From Capsaspora owczarzaki ATCC 30864 (taxonomy: Eukaryota > Opisthokonta > Filasterea), in assembly GCF_000151315.2 (NCBI RefSeq), contig NW_011887292.1, positions 1,961,181 through 2,025,180 on the forward strand: a DNA stretch of 64,000 bases, read 5' to 3'. Shown here in pieces: positions 34,736 through 44,929 of the stretch; position 1 is the stretch's first letter; each line of letters opens with the position of its first letter. The notes beneath the pieces are model-generated. The model worked only from the letters and a program-made list of their open reading frames with translations, was not told the DNA's origin and ran no database searches. The translations under genes and the position numbers were made by a program.

Positions 34736-35139
34736 CCAAATCGCCGACTACGAGCGCTGCAAAGTGCAACAACTAGGATGGGAACTCTGAGAATCCATCG
34801 GTGAATGCATGTGTAGACCTCTTCTTGCCACGCACTCCCCCACAGACACACACTCATCTCGGACAAGCTCAAACCAGAAAAAGCTCAAGCAAAAAAAAAA
34901 AACAATCAAAAATTCGATTTGTAAAAAAAATAAAAAAATAAAAAAAATAAAAAAATTTTTCCAACCTTTTCCTGTTGAGCTTCTTCCTCGGCAAGCCTTG
35001 CCATTCGAGCCTCGCGCTCGGCCTGGCGCTTGGCCTTGGCTGCGACACGCTCGGCTTCCTCTTGAGCAAGCTGCTCTTCGAGCTGCCGCCGCTTTTCGTT
35101 GCGCTCGGCACGACGACGCTCAAGCTCGTCGACCTCCAT
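29500..35139 (-). CDS. Supervillin/villidin-like gelsolin-repeat protein with villin headpiece
   Basis: Predicted actin-binding, membrane-cortex protein. Five exons: 35139-34966, 34383-34192, 34087-33953, 33847-29708, 29613-29500; ~1584 aa. The N-terminal ~400 residues are highly charged (Glu/Arg/Lys/Ala), including six tandem ~25-residue units with core QKRKDERARKA, so a coiled coil or single alpha-helix is likely. After a low-complexity linker come about five gelsolin-like repeats (for example GEVFLWNGRDASK, SELYLWKGRKGSE, LYLWQGRDCSPLDKGASA, SVFVWRGKGSAKFEQ, HELYAWCGAG). The last exon is a villin headpiece, YISDADFEDLYQMKREAF to KKSGLF, closing with the Lys-Lys-x-x-Gly-Leu-Phe type end. 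Five repeats plus headpiece fit supervillin/villidin better than villin. The third intron uses a GC donor. The first exon may not be the true start, since the frame stays open upstream to a 3' splice site. Confidence 0.88.
32880..33340 (-). repeat. Six ~75-bp tandem repeats coding a charged helix
   Basis: The supervillin-like gene holds six near-identical units, each with QKRKDERARKA followed by a Glu/Ala-rich half. One unit is a codon longer, and units alternate between two variants (AVQK and AEQK), which suggests duplication of blocks. On the opposite strand the repeat keeps long frames open; those are shadows. Confidence 0.88.
34589..34734. repeat. CT microsatellite and 41-base A-tract inside an intron
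   Basis: Within the 582-bp first intron of the supervillin-like gene, a (CT)n run at about 34589-34613 precedes an uninterrupted A-tract at 34694-34734 (poly-T on the coding strand). Length is likely variable or uncertain in the assembly. Confidence 0.85.
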
Positions 35140-35524
35140 TTGTTGCTCGTGACTTTGGACTGAACGAACTGAAAAAGCAAACTTGGAAACCAAAAAAAAA
35201 AATAAGAAAGAAAAAAGAATACAAAAAAAAAAAAAAAAAAAAACAAGCAAAAAGGAAACAATTGCCATCCGAAGCAAGTCTCAACGCCAAACAACGACGA
35301 TCGCAGTGACATCGTGCAGAGCAAACGAACGCTCCGAATCGCACACACGAAAAATAAAATGCAGAACAAATCCCAGCCAAAAGAAGAAAAAAACCACTTG
35401 AAATTCACACAATAGGAAAATGAACCACAGTTCAACACTCTCGATAGACCCCGTCAACAACAGCAACAACAAAGCCAGTGAAACCCCCCGAACGAGCATC
35501 CGTCCTTCACACATGGCTTGGGAA
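35140..35524. other. Intergenic region between tandem minus-strand genes
   Basis: 385 bp between the end of RMC1 and the chosen start of the supervillin-like gene. It contains A-rich runs (a long A-tract at about 35221-35242), and part may be 5' UTR or a missed first exon of the supervillin-like gene, because a pyrimidine-rich acceptor lies just upstream of its ATG. Confidence 0.4.
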
Positions 35525-38500
35525 TCAAGACTGGAACTGCGTAAGGTGTGGTCCCGAGCGGAAGTGCTCCTGGAAACGTTGAACGTACGCTTCGCAGCGA
35601 TCGTCTTTTGTAAACTCGGGCGACTTGCGATACTTGATGTTACGTTGCTCAAAGAACTTGAAGACCGTGTAGAAGAGCATGTCATCCTTGGTGCTGACGG
35701 CCACCTCGAGGAACTGCCGAGCGTCGGCGGTCGACTCGAGATTTTGGCTGCGAATGTACCTCAAGGCACCCAGAACAGCGCCCTTGGACAAGAACACGTC
35801 CACAATCTCGGCATCCGAGTTTGGCAAGCGCTGGGATGTGCAATATGAGCATGGTGTATCCAGTGAGAGCACACATGCACACACACACACCAAAAAAAAA
35901 AAAAAAAAAAAAAAACTGACAACTCACCTTGAGCATATCCAATGCAAGCTGATAGGCTGGTGGATACGTATTCTCGAGCGACAAGAGCAGACACGCCACA
36001 TGCTTTGAGTCATTGACGACATGATACTGCAGGAACTGATGAAGCTGGTAGTAGCGGTTGTTGCGCACCAGCAAGTTGATGACCAGCTCGTAAAGGTAAT
36101 GCTGAACCGGGATCTTGAACACGCTAAGCGATCGGATGTACTCGACCAGGACAGCAACGAAAGAACGGTACTTGAAGTCCTGAATCAACAACGCAATTGC
36201 AATTCACAGATGCATTCGATCAGTAAATAATTCAATCGAGCAAAGCAGTTGAGCAGCAACAGCAAGGGACCTCTACCTTGGATTCCTCGAGCGGGTGGAA
36301 GACGGCCGAAAACATGTCCGCTTGGTCAATCACGACGCAGCCCTTTCCAAGAGAGCGTTGCAAGCTGGTTCGAGCATCAACAACGGTGCCGCCGGAGAGT
36401 GCAGCGTCCGAAAAGGCGGCATCTGCATCCAGTCCAGCCAGCAGGTTTGTCTGCGACATTGGCTGCTCGCTGGCGACGACGATCGTCCCAGAACCGATCG
36501 ACGCCGAGCGTGGTGACGAAGACGCGAGTGTTGTGGAGGCAGTTGCCGATGAGGCGGCGATTGAGGCGGCTGCGGCCGACATGGATGTGGAGGTCGAAAG
36601 CCATCGCGCAGCGGCAGACATAAACATGGCGGGCTGCTGTTCTGGCAGGGGTAGGCCGTCTGTGCCGATGGAGCTGGATTTGTACACGGCGTTGAGCTGA
36701 TCAAACACAATGGAAATGGTGGACAGCCAAGAAGGGGAGGCTTCCTCCAGCAGAGTCCTGCAAACTTGAAGCAGCACCTGCTTTGAATTTGTGCGCCGCA
36801 GCAAAAAGTCTACGAGTCGATTCTTGTCTGAAATCATATTGACGATTGCATCCAACTTGATTGAAAGCTGATGAGGATGAGGCGACAAACAGAAGCCAGA
36901 AAAGCAAAGGTGAGATTGGAGACAACGGGGGGGGGGAAAAAAAAGCAAGACTGAAACAACTTTTTCACCCTTCCGAAGCCAAAAGAAAAAAAAACGGTGA
37001 AAGCAACCATCTTTGGGTTGTTCTCCTGGAAACAACGAAAAAAAAAACTCACCTGCCACAGAACACCCAGCTTGGCATCAATCACAAGATTTGGCTGGAA
37101 TACCACCCAGCTGACCGCATAAAGTTCGCAGTCGATTGGGTTGGCAGCAGTAGTTGCGCTGTCGGCAGACGGATCGCCCTTGATTTCATTCCGGAGACGG
37201 AAAGGAGCGATGGACAGCGGAGCGAGGACATGATCGAAGATGGGCACTTCACTCGCCACCATGGCGGCATTGCCGAGCAACGACGGATGAGTGGACGACA
37301 CTGGCGAAGCGACTGGAGATGCGGTTCGGTAGGGAGAGGGCGAAACAGGTCGTAGCAGGCCATTGGAGGAATAAACATCGCGCGGAGGCAGTCGAATGTC
37401 AAACAGCATGGACGTGCGTGATTCTTGCCGATGCACCACAATCACATTATCGACCACGTTGATGGCAAACTTGCCGTCCACCTGCAAGTCGAGAATGGCC
37501 TTTTTCGTGACGGCCTCTCGCGTGAGTTGATAGAGGACTGGGAATCGAAAGGACGAGAACGGACAGAGTGTCGGGGTAAGTCACAACATACGTCTTCAAA
37601 GATACGTCTTCAAAAAAGTGCCGAGCACAATCATAACTTCAAGGGAGGGGGAGGGGAGGAAACGCCTTACCAATCTCCGCAGAGCCGCTGCTATGATGTT
37701 GATCTGGAGACAATCCGGTGCTGCGAACGTGCAGGCAGTACAAGCGACCGTATACCATAGCAATGGTAAGGTCGGACTCGTGAAGGCGAGGCTGAACTTT
37801 ATTGTAAGAAGCGGGCAATTCGACGTCGAATCGTGGCAAGCTGGAGACGAGGCGGCGGCGGGACGCACAAAAACAAACAGCTTGGGTGAGTCATTTGGTC
37901 CAGTCCAAACAGCATGTGCCAGCTCGATAGAGGTCAAAAGGAGTGTACGCACCGAGTCATGGCTCCGGACTTGAAGTGAAACCCATACATGACGTTGGCT
38001 TGCAGCGAGGTCGAAACCAGCAAGATACGGTGCTCGTGCGAGTAGTTGTACCAGTTGACCGCAACACTGACCGCCTTGATCAGCTTGAGAGATTGTTTCC
38101 CGGGATCGAGCTTGAATAACTCGATGCCTTGCGTCGTGACAAGAACCAGCTCGTTCATGTAAGTCCAGTGAAATCCGATGATTTGGGTGGCGCTTTTGCT
38201 TTTGCACGAGTAGGTAAACTCCTAAACGATAATACGATGGAGGAGGTGGAGGTGTGAGAACGGCGAATGAATGCACCACCTCGACAAAAGTAAATAAAAA
38301 CAACGAGACAACCCGCGAGACAACCCGCGAGAAAAGGAACGAACGTACTGTGCGATCGTTAATGTTGATAAAATCAATGTCGCGGGCAGTTTTCTGAACC
38401 GTGAGAATCTTCTGGTCGAGCGAGAACTTGACTGACACGATATTACCCTGCGAACAATCAACCAAGGTCAATGTGAGACTGGAGTGCACTTCGCCCGGCA

Positions 38501-39139
38501 CATCCACACACACACACACATCCACACACACACTCGCACAGTCCTAGAAGGGCTATGAGTGGGTGTGTCTGTGGCAACGACAGTACGAAGCGCAAGACCA
38601 ATTCTATCGACACGCACCTTGCCGTGGATGTTGTACCGCATCGGGTTGGACTTGTTGACAGCAAACACTGTGACTTCCGTAGTGTTGTCCTTGTCCCGGA
38701 CAGCAAAGACCTGCAAGAAGGGAGGACAACAAAGCCAACAAAGATGATCAGTGTTGGAGATGGAAAGGTGAACGAGTCAAAGCTCGATGGCGACCTTCCC
38801 CCCCCCCGGCCGTCCAGCACGCGCAGCACATAGATGCCTGGATGAGTTGGGGATTCAGCCTGTGTGCTTTCCGCTCTTGCAGCACACTGGACAGTGACTC
38901 CCACATCAACTCGGCTTGGCTTTTTCTATTTCTTTTTTTTTCTTTTTTTTCTTATTGGGGCTTCATTGCGTTACCTGTCGATTGCTCTCGTCAAAGAACA
39001 CGCTCGCTTGCCGCTCGACTGGCGGAGTGAATCGCAGAGGGTACTCGGGCGAGAGGTACAAGTAGTGCTGCTGGAACGACGCAGCAGTGACGCCACTCGA
39101 CGCCGCCGCTGACGACGACGACGACGACGACGAAGTCAT
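35525..39139 (-). CDS. RMC1: RMC1 (Mic1/C18orf8), regulator of the MON1-CCZ1 Rab7 exchange factor
   Basis: Third subunit of the MON1-CCZ1 complex, which activates Rab7 on late endosomes. Nine exons: 39139-38975, 38710-38618, 38447-38349, 38221-37953, 37840-37671, 37537-37053, 36867-36277, 36179-35928, 35830-35525; ~809 aa (human 657). N-terminal propeller matches include SVFFDESNRQVFAVRD, VKFSLDQKILTVQKTARDIDF, TTQGIELFKL, LPRFDVELPA and KFAINVVDNVIVVH. The C-terminal Mic1 domain has DKNRLVDFLLRR, FVAVLVEYIRSL, QHYLYELVINLLV, LHQFLQYHVVNDSKH, CLLLSLE, LALDMLKRLP, VLGALRYIRS and DDMLFYTVFKFFEQRN. Extra length is a Ser/Ala-rich insert (~530-660). The start codes polyserine from a GTC/CGT-type repeat. 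All phases agree. Confidence 0.93.
35878..35915. repeat. CA microsatellite and A-tract in an RMC1 intron
   Basis: A short (CA)n run is followed by about 23 A (poly-T on the coding strand, just upstream of the exon 9 acceptor on that strand). Similar (CA)n runs occur in another RMC1 intron near 38502-38532. Confidence 0.8.
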
Positions 39140-39361
39140 ATGAGAAAAACCAAAAAAAAAAAAAAAAATGAATGAATGAATGAGATTGCTTTGCTTTGCC
39201 CATTCAGTTCATCCATCAGCTTGCTCCATAGCAAAAATCAAACGCATCCAAGCAATACTTGTAATTGTTAACTTGATCGTGGTAGTGATTGTCGAACTTG
39301 ACACCCGAATTGGGGAGGCTGCAGTCTGCGTTTTTTCGTTTTTGTTTGTTTCGGTGAATCG
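39140..39361. promoter_or_regulatory. Bidirectional promoter region between RMC1 and FARS2
   Basis: The two start codons are 222 bp apart on opposite strands, leaving room only for a shared compact promoter and 5' UTRs. It contains an A-tract (39150-39165), which is followed by GAAT repeats. Confidence 0.5.
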
Positions 39362-40900
39362 ATGGTCGCTGCGCTCGGCGGTCTCGCTCGTCGTCTTGGC
39401 CGTGCTTGCTTGAGATCGGCGTGCTCGAGGCGATGGGCGTCGACAACAACGACGACTGCCACCAAGCCCAGTCATCCTGCAAACCCATCGCCATCGCCAT
39501 CGCCAGACCACATTACGTTGCTTGGAACGGCGTATCCGCGCGACCGATGGACAAACGTGTCGCCGTCCATCCAGGCCAAGCTCGGGCGCGGACTGCTCAC
39601 CGTGCCAAACCATCCCCTGCGCATCATCAAGCTGCGCATCGAGCAGTACCTCAACGAGACGCGCCCTGGCACAGATCCACTGCTTGCTCCACGCGCGTTC
39701 GCCATCGTGGACTCGCTCAGCCCAGTCGTGACAGTCCAGCAGAACTTTGACAGTCTCCTCGTGCCGGCCGACCACGTCTCGCGCCAGCCCAGGGACACGT
39801 ACTATGTCAATCAAAACCAAGTGCTGCGATGCCATACGTCGGCTCATCAGGTCCAGACGCTCCGCGAGGGTCACGATGCGGTCTTGATTGCCGGCGATGT
39901 CTTCCGCCGCGACGAGATTGATGCCTCGCACTACCCCGCCTTCCACCAGATGGAGGGCATTCGACTGTTTTCGCATGACACTCTTGCCAAATACAATCCA
40001 GAGATCGCTGGCTCGCCCATCTTTGAGCAAGCAGGCAGTCCGACCTACGGCGAAACGGCAGCCAAGCAAAAGTCGCACACTGCCCTCGCTGCCGCTGTCG
40101 TTGAGCGAGACCTCAAGGCCACGTTGGATGGGCTTGCGCGGCACCTTTTCGGGTCTGAGATTCAAGTTCGCTGGGTCGATGCGTACTTTCCCTTTACGCA
40201 TCCGTCGTGGGAGATGGAGGTGCTCTTCCACGGCAAATGGCTTGAAGTGCTTGGCTGTGGCGTTGTGCAACAGCAGATTCTGAGCAATGCTGGTGTTGAA
40301 AACAAGCTTGGCTGGGCGTTCGGTCTGGGTCTGGAGCGGCTTGCGATGGTCCTGTTCGGCATTCCCGACATTCGTCTGTTCTGGAGCACTGACTCTCGCT
40401 TTGTTTCGCAGTTCAGCGAAGCTGCGGCACTGAATCCCGGTGCCAACGCAGTCAAGTTCCAGGAATTTTCCCGCTTCCTCTCGCGGTCTAAGGACACGAC
40501 ATTCTGGCTGCCTTCCAGTGGGTTTGAAGACAATGACTTTTTCGAGCTGGTGCGCTCGATTGCGAGTGACCTTGTTGAGAACGTGCAGATGGTATGTGAC
40601 AGAACATTGTGATGCTGTCTGTAATTGTGGGGGTCCTTTTTTTGGTGGTTGGCTGTGAATGTCATTGGAACTCGAATGCTGCGACACTGATTTTTTTGGG
40701 GGGCGGGGTTTTGGCTGCTCTTGCTCGTCTGGGCTCCGCAGATCGACTCATTTGTGCACCCCAAGACCGGCCGTACAAGCAAATGTTTCCGTGTGACCTA
40801 CCGGTCGTACGAACGTGATTTGTCACACGAAGAAGTGAATCTGTTGCACAACGAGATACGCAACCGGCTCGCAGCAGATTTGAAAGTCGAGTTGCGATAG
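39362..40900 (+). CDS. FARS2: Phenylalanyl-tRNA synthetase, mitochondrial
   Basis: Charges mitochondrial tRNA-Phe as a single-chain enzyme. Two exons, 39362-40591 and 40742-40900, 462 aa (human 451). The first ~35 residues (Arg/Ala/Ser-rich) are a mitochondrial leader. Class II core motifs: HPLRIIKLRIEQYL, VVTVQQNFDSLLVP, CHTSAHQVQTLREG, VFRRDEIDASHYPAFHQMEG, then RWVDAYFPFTHPSWEMEV, LEVLGCGVVQQQIL, GWAFGLGLERLAMVLF and IPDIRLFWSTD. C-terminally, RDTTFW-like DTTFWLPS opens the ferredoxin-fold anticodon-binding domain, which exon 2 completes with IDSFVHPKTGRTSKCFRVTYRS. The intron falls in that domain, in phase 0. Confidence 0.95.
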
Positions 40901-41058
40901 AGATGTGTGGTCGTGTACTGTATTTTTCAAAGCTGTGTGTCTGAGTAACATGATGCATCTTCAAAGCAGTCTGGATTTGGATGTGGCAGTCGTCTGTTTC
41001 GTCGTTGACATTGTGAAACACTGCCAGCTCGCTTTTCTTGCCCTCCTCATCTGCCATC

Positions 41059-44000
41059 ATGAACGACCAGCTATCGCATGATCAGCGGACCGCGATGCGT
41101 CAGTACTTGCTCCACAGAAACGAAGTACCTCGCCTGATTGAGTACATCGAGCTAGACGTTGAGACGCAGTCGGGTCGGTACGCCGCCACTGCTCTCACCC
41201 ACCAAGCAGGCGCGTCTTCGCGACTGGAGGATCTCGTCATTGAGTATCGACCAGAGTGCGATGTGCACGAGCTGCTTGACTTTCGTCGTACGGATCAGCG
41301 TTTTGTCGCATGTTTGGGGCTTTGTTGCGAATTTGGCGGGAAGAGGCGACTTGACAATGTTGTCTGGCCGGTCAGCAATGTTCAACGCTGGTGACTCTGG
41401 TGCTTGACTCTGAATACGTGTGCATGTGCGTTTCATTGTACAGCGCGATTGGGATCGATGTGCCTGTCGGCCAAGAGAGCATTCGATGAGCTGTTTCGAG
41501 AGGTCGGTTTTGCAGATCAACGCCAATTCGAGAGACCTTCGCTCGAAACGCCCACCACGGTCCTGGCTTGTTTAGTTCACTCCAAGCGTGTGGTTTGGCA
41601 TGATCTCTTTGCGCTGTGGTGCTTGTAACCCCGTCCTGTGGTCGGACGAGGAACACGGCGCGGATCAAAAAATGCGGGTGGTTTGAAATTTTGGCGGGAT
41701 TTTCGGTTTCGCTCACGAATGCTGTTGGATGCTCGTCTGTTTCAGACCGCCCTCTCGCTGTTAGCAGAGCAGTGTAGCTGTGCCTCGTCCGCTGATCAAA
41801 ACGCTGCCCTCAAAGTCATCGTGGAAGGAAGAGCACTGTTTGTTTGCGTGCAGTTTGAGTTATTCCCAAAGCTGCCAGAGCTCATGTTGCCTAGGCCAGA
41901 TTGGCACATGGACAGCTGCGACTCGCCCATTGCCACCGTGCCTGACGACGCACTTGGATGTCCCTTTCGGGTCCGAGGCCAGGTGGTTGCGCTCACTGGT
42001 GCAACTCAGGCCATGTAAGCCGGATTGGGAACCAACCGAAACCCGCTTGAGTACTCATCATTACACACAGGTCGCACATGAAAATAGTCTGTCGATATTG
42101 CGAGCGTACCGGAAAGAAGCCTTCTTATTTCTATGCCAGTTGCGACTATGCAGAACGTCCGCAGGATGTTATTGCGCGGCACAAGTGAGCGTTCAACCCT
42201 GTTTGTTTTTGTGCCGTCTCTGTGCTCAAGGGACGATACATCCGAATGCCAACAGATGTGTAGTGTGTGATTCCGAGTCGTTCATGCTTGAGGAATGCGT
42301 GCGAGGTCGAAAGACCCAGCCTTTGAGCATTCTCACGCTTGCAGCGGTCGGTCGAGAGCGTCCATTCAGTCAACTTTCGGTCATCGTCCAGGGTATGTTG
42401 TGTGTTTTTCCGCTCGCTGCGCTGCTTCTAGAATACTGAAAATATTATTGTGATTGTACCTCACTTGCGTCGGTGACTGTAGGAGCTCTTTTGACAGATA
42501 ATTTTCCACTGGGTGAGTGAGGGCCAGCTTGCAACGCTGTATGGTCGAGCAGCTAGATTGAATCGGTCCGCTGCCGTTGCCTATGTGTTGAAAATAGGTG
42601 TATATTTGGAAATCTACGGAGTGTTTTTGCCGAGTGCGCATTTCAGTTCGAAAAATCAAGCGCGAGGTCGCCTTCCAAAAAGGCATTTGAAGGTCAGAAA
42701 AAGATTCATTTCGTGGAAAAATACAGGACTCGCAGCTCACACGAATCCACCCGTCGCCTGACTGCCACACTCTCTCATTTGGTTGTCAACACTTAGATCT
42801 TTCAAATTCCAACAGTAAAGCGGCGATCACGCGGCGTAGCTGAGCCCAGCAGCGCAGAGACAAAACTGACCGAGCTCAAACTGTTACATTTTTGTGCACA
42901 GACGGCCTTCAGTCCACCTGTTCTCACGCCAGCATACGGAAATATCATGTCCACAATCACTGACAACACCCTCCGTGAGATAATCCAGCGAGGTAAGTGC
43001 GTTCTGGCAAAACGAGTGCGTTAGTGCTCCCATCCAACCTTAGTCGCCGAATGAACTACAGCGGCAGACACATCCCCGTTCTCCGTAGCAAGCGCCATAT
43101 CACGCATGTTCATGGGTAAGCGCGCAAGCATATCACGAGCGCGCACCACCTCAAAAGCACGCATGCTGACGACTTGTTGGTTTTTGAATTTTGCAGCGCA
43201 CGCAGTCCCGCGCGGCACGTACACACGACTGCGCCTGTTGTGTTTGCTCAGCTTGCTATCACGCGAGACAATGCTGCACTCCACCAGCGCACAGGGCCGT
43301 GCAAACCATACGTCATCTGCCCTGCACCTGCTCGTGCTGCTGCCAGAAGATGATCCGGTTGTGGCGCGGCTCATTGCTCAAGCTGCTACCTATTTCGACG
43401 ATGGCAGGGGTCTGACTCATCAGACTTCAATGGGCTTGGTCCCAACTGCAACATGGGACGCCCAAGCGCCGAATCCGACCATCGCAGGTTCGCAACGCAT
43501 CTTGCCTCTGCGACTTGAAACGTTGTCACATTTGAATTCATTGCGTGGTGTTGATTTGCAGATGGATCCTTGTCGCTCGCAGCTGATGGCGTCTGCTTGA
43601 TTCAGAACGTGTCGCATCTGCGTCCTGCTGAACTTGACACGCTGTACCAAGGTTGGGATGCTGGGGACATGGTTGCGAAAACACTCTTGGAGATTCACCA
43701 CGACTTACACGATTGAACACCAGCAATGACAGTGCCAGAGATTACCGTTTCAGCACAGGCACCTGCTGCCCAGCAACTCAGACACGGCACTGCTCTCCAA
43801 GTCGAGGTAACCACCACAATCCACAGCACTGTCTGGGCCACCACCGACTCGCGGACAGTCACTCGTGAAGGACCTCTTCACGATCGTCATGCTGCTATGG
43901 AAGCACTTGTCCCAGTCGGAACTACTCGATCGAAGGCTTGGTCCGCTCAGAAGTACGCGAAACAAAAAAAAAACAACAAAAAAACAATATCGTTGCCAAC

Positions 44001-44754
44001 AACGTGAAACATAAACTCATTCGACACATGAACCTCATTCAGGATTATGCAAGCAGTCGATCTGATCCATCGTCCTGCTACAGCAGCAAGCGCATCGCTG
44101 GAAGTAGATCGCGCCATCTGTGCACACGTGCTCGACACAGTCCAAGCCCAGAACGACGAGCGCGAGCTTGCTCATGCGGATTCTGTTCGGAGCTTGTTGC
44201 ATACAATTCGTACAGTCACACCCACCCGTCTGCCATTTGACAACGAAGCACAACAGCTGCTACAGGAGTTCTTTGCTGCCTGTCGCCGGGTCCAATCGCG
44301 CGGTGTTCACGCAACAGAGATTCCGTCGCGTGCGTTTTCAACCTTGTGAGTGCCGTTCGGCCACCACATTGCTGAATGCGTCTAGGTCTCCTCTAAGCTT
44401 TGAAATTACTGTATGAGAGTAGTCTCCGCTAACCCTTGTTAAATCGCGCATACACACAACAGAACCAAGCTTGCCACAGCGCACTGCAGATTGTCGTTGC
44501 GACATTGCGTCTCTGTGGCTGACGCGTTGATTGCCATCATGCTGTTCGAGGAAGTCCAGACCGTGCGGACTGGGTACTCGGTGCTTCAACAGCGCCCACT
44601 CGTACACGACCCAGACGCGTTTCAACCGGATGTGAAATTTGATGTAAGACAAGGACTCTACCGTCGAACATACGCGCCAGATCAAGTTCTGCAAACTCAC
44701 ATCGTCTCGACAGCACTCGGCGCACGCAAAGCAGCTCTATCGGCATGTGGTTGA
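41059..44754 (+). CDS. MCMDC2: MCM domain-containing protein 2 (meiotic MCM-like protein)
   Basis: In mouse MCMDC2 supports meiotic homology search and recombination. Fourteen exons: 41059-41287, 41444-41502, 41746-42014, 42071-42184, 42256-42392, 42483-42512, 42598-42692, 42797-42992, 43062-43115, 43197-43487, 43562-43651, 43724-43952, 44043-44345, 44463-44754; ~795 aa (human 681). Matching landmarks: a zinc-finger-like region (CRYCERTGKK, CVVCDSES), VPRGTYTRLRLLCLLSLL against PPGTYNLLKLCLLMSLV, DGVCLIQNVSHL at the Walker B position, and a C-terminal AHCRLSLRHCVSVADALI then MLFEE, equal to AHARLNLRNKVLKEDVLI and LLFE. Walker A lacks the Lys and Walker B the Asp-Glu, as in animal MCMDC2. Every intron phase agrees; the shortest exon (30 nt) is the weakest call. 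Confidence 0.85.
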
Positions 44755-44929
44755 GTTCTGTCAGGCTCACTGCTCCAGCGAATGGTACCACGACGACGAT
44801 GCTCAAGTGCCATAGGCTTTAAGGATGAAGTTTGTTCGTTGACATGTCAAAGAAACTCAAAAAACAGCGCGCTCGCTCTGATGCAAAATACACTCCACTG
44901 GCCATCAACACGGAAATCCGAGGGTAGAT

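Noticed and set aside
37596-38531. 311-aa minus-strand open frame
   Set aside because: It runs through several RMC1 introns and exons in a wrong frame; spliced RMC1 explains the region.
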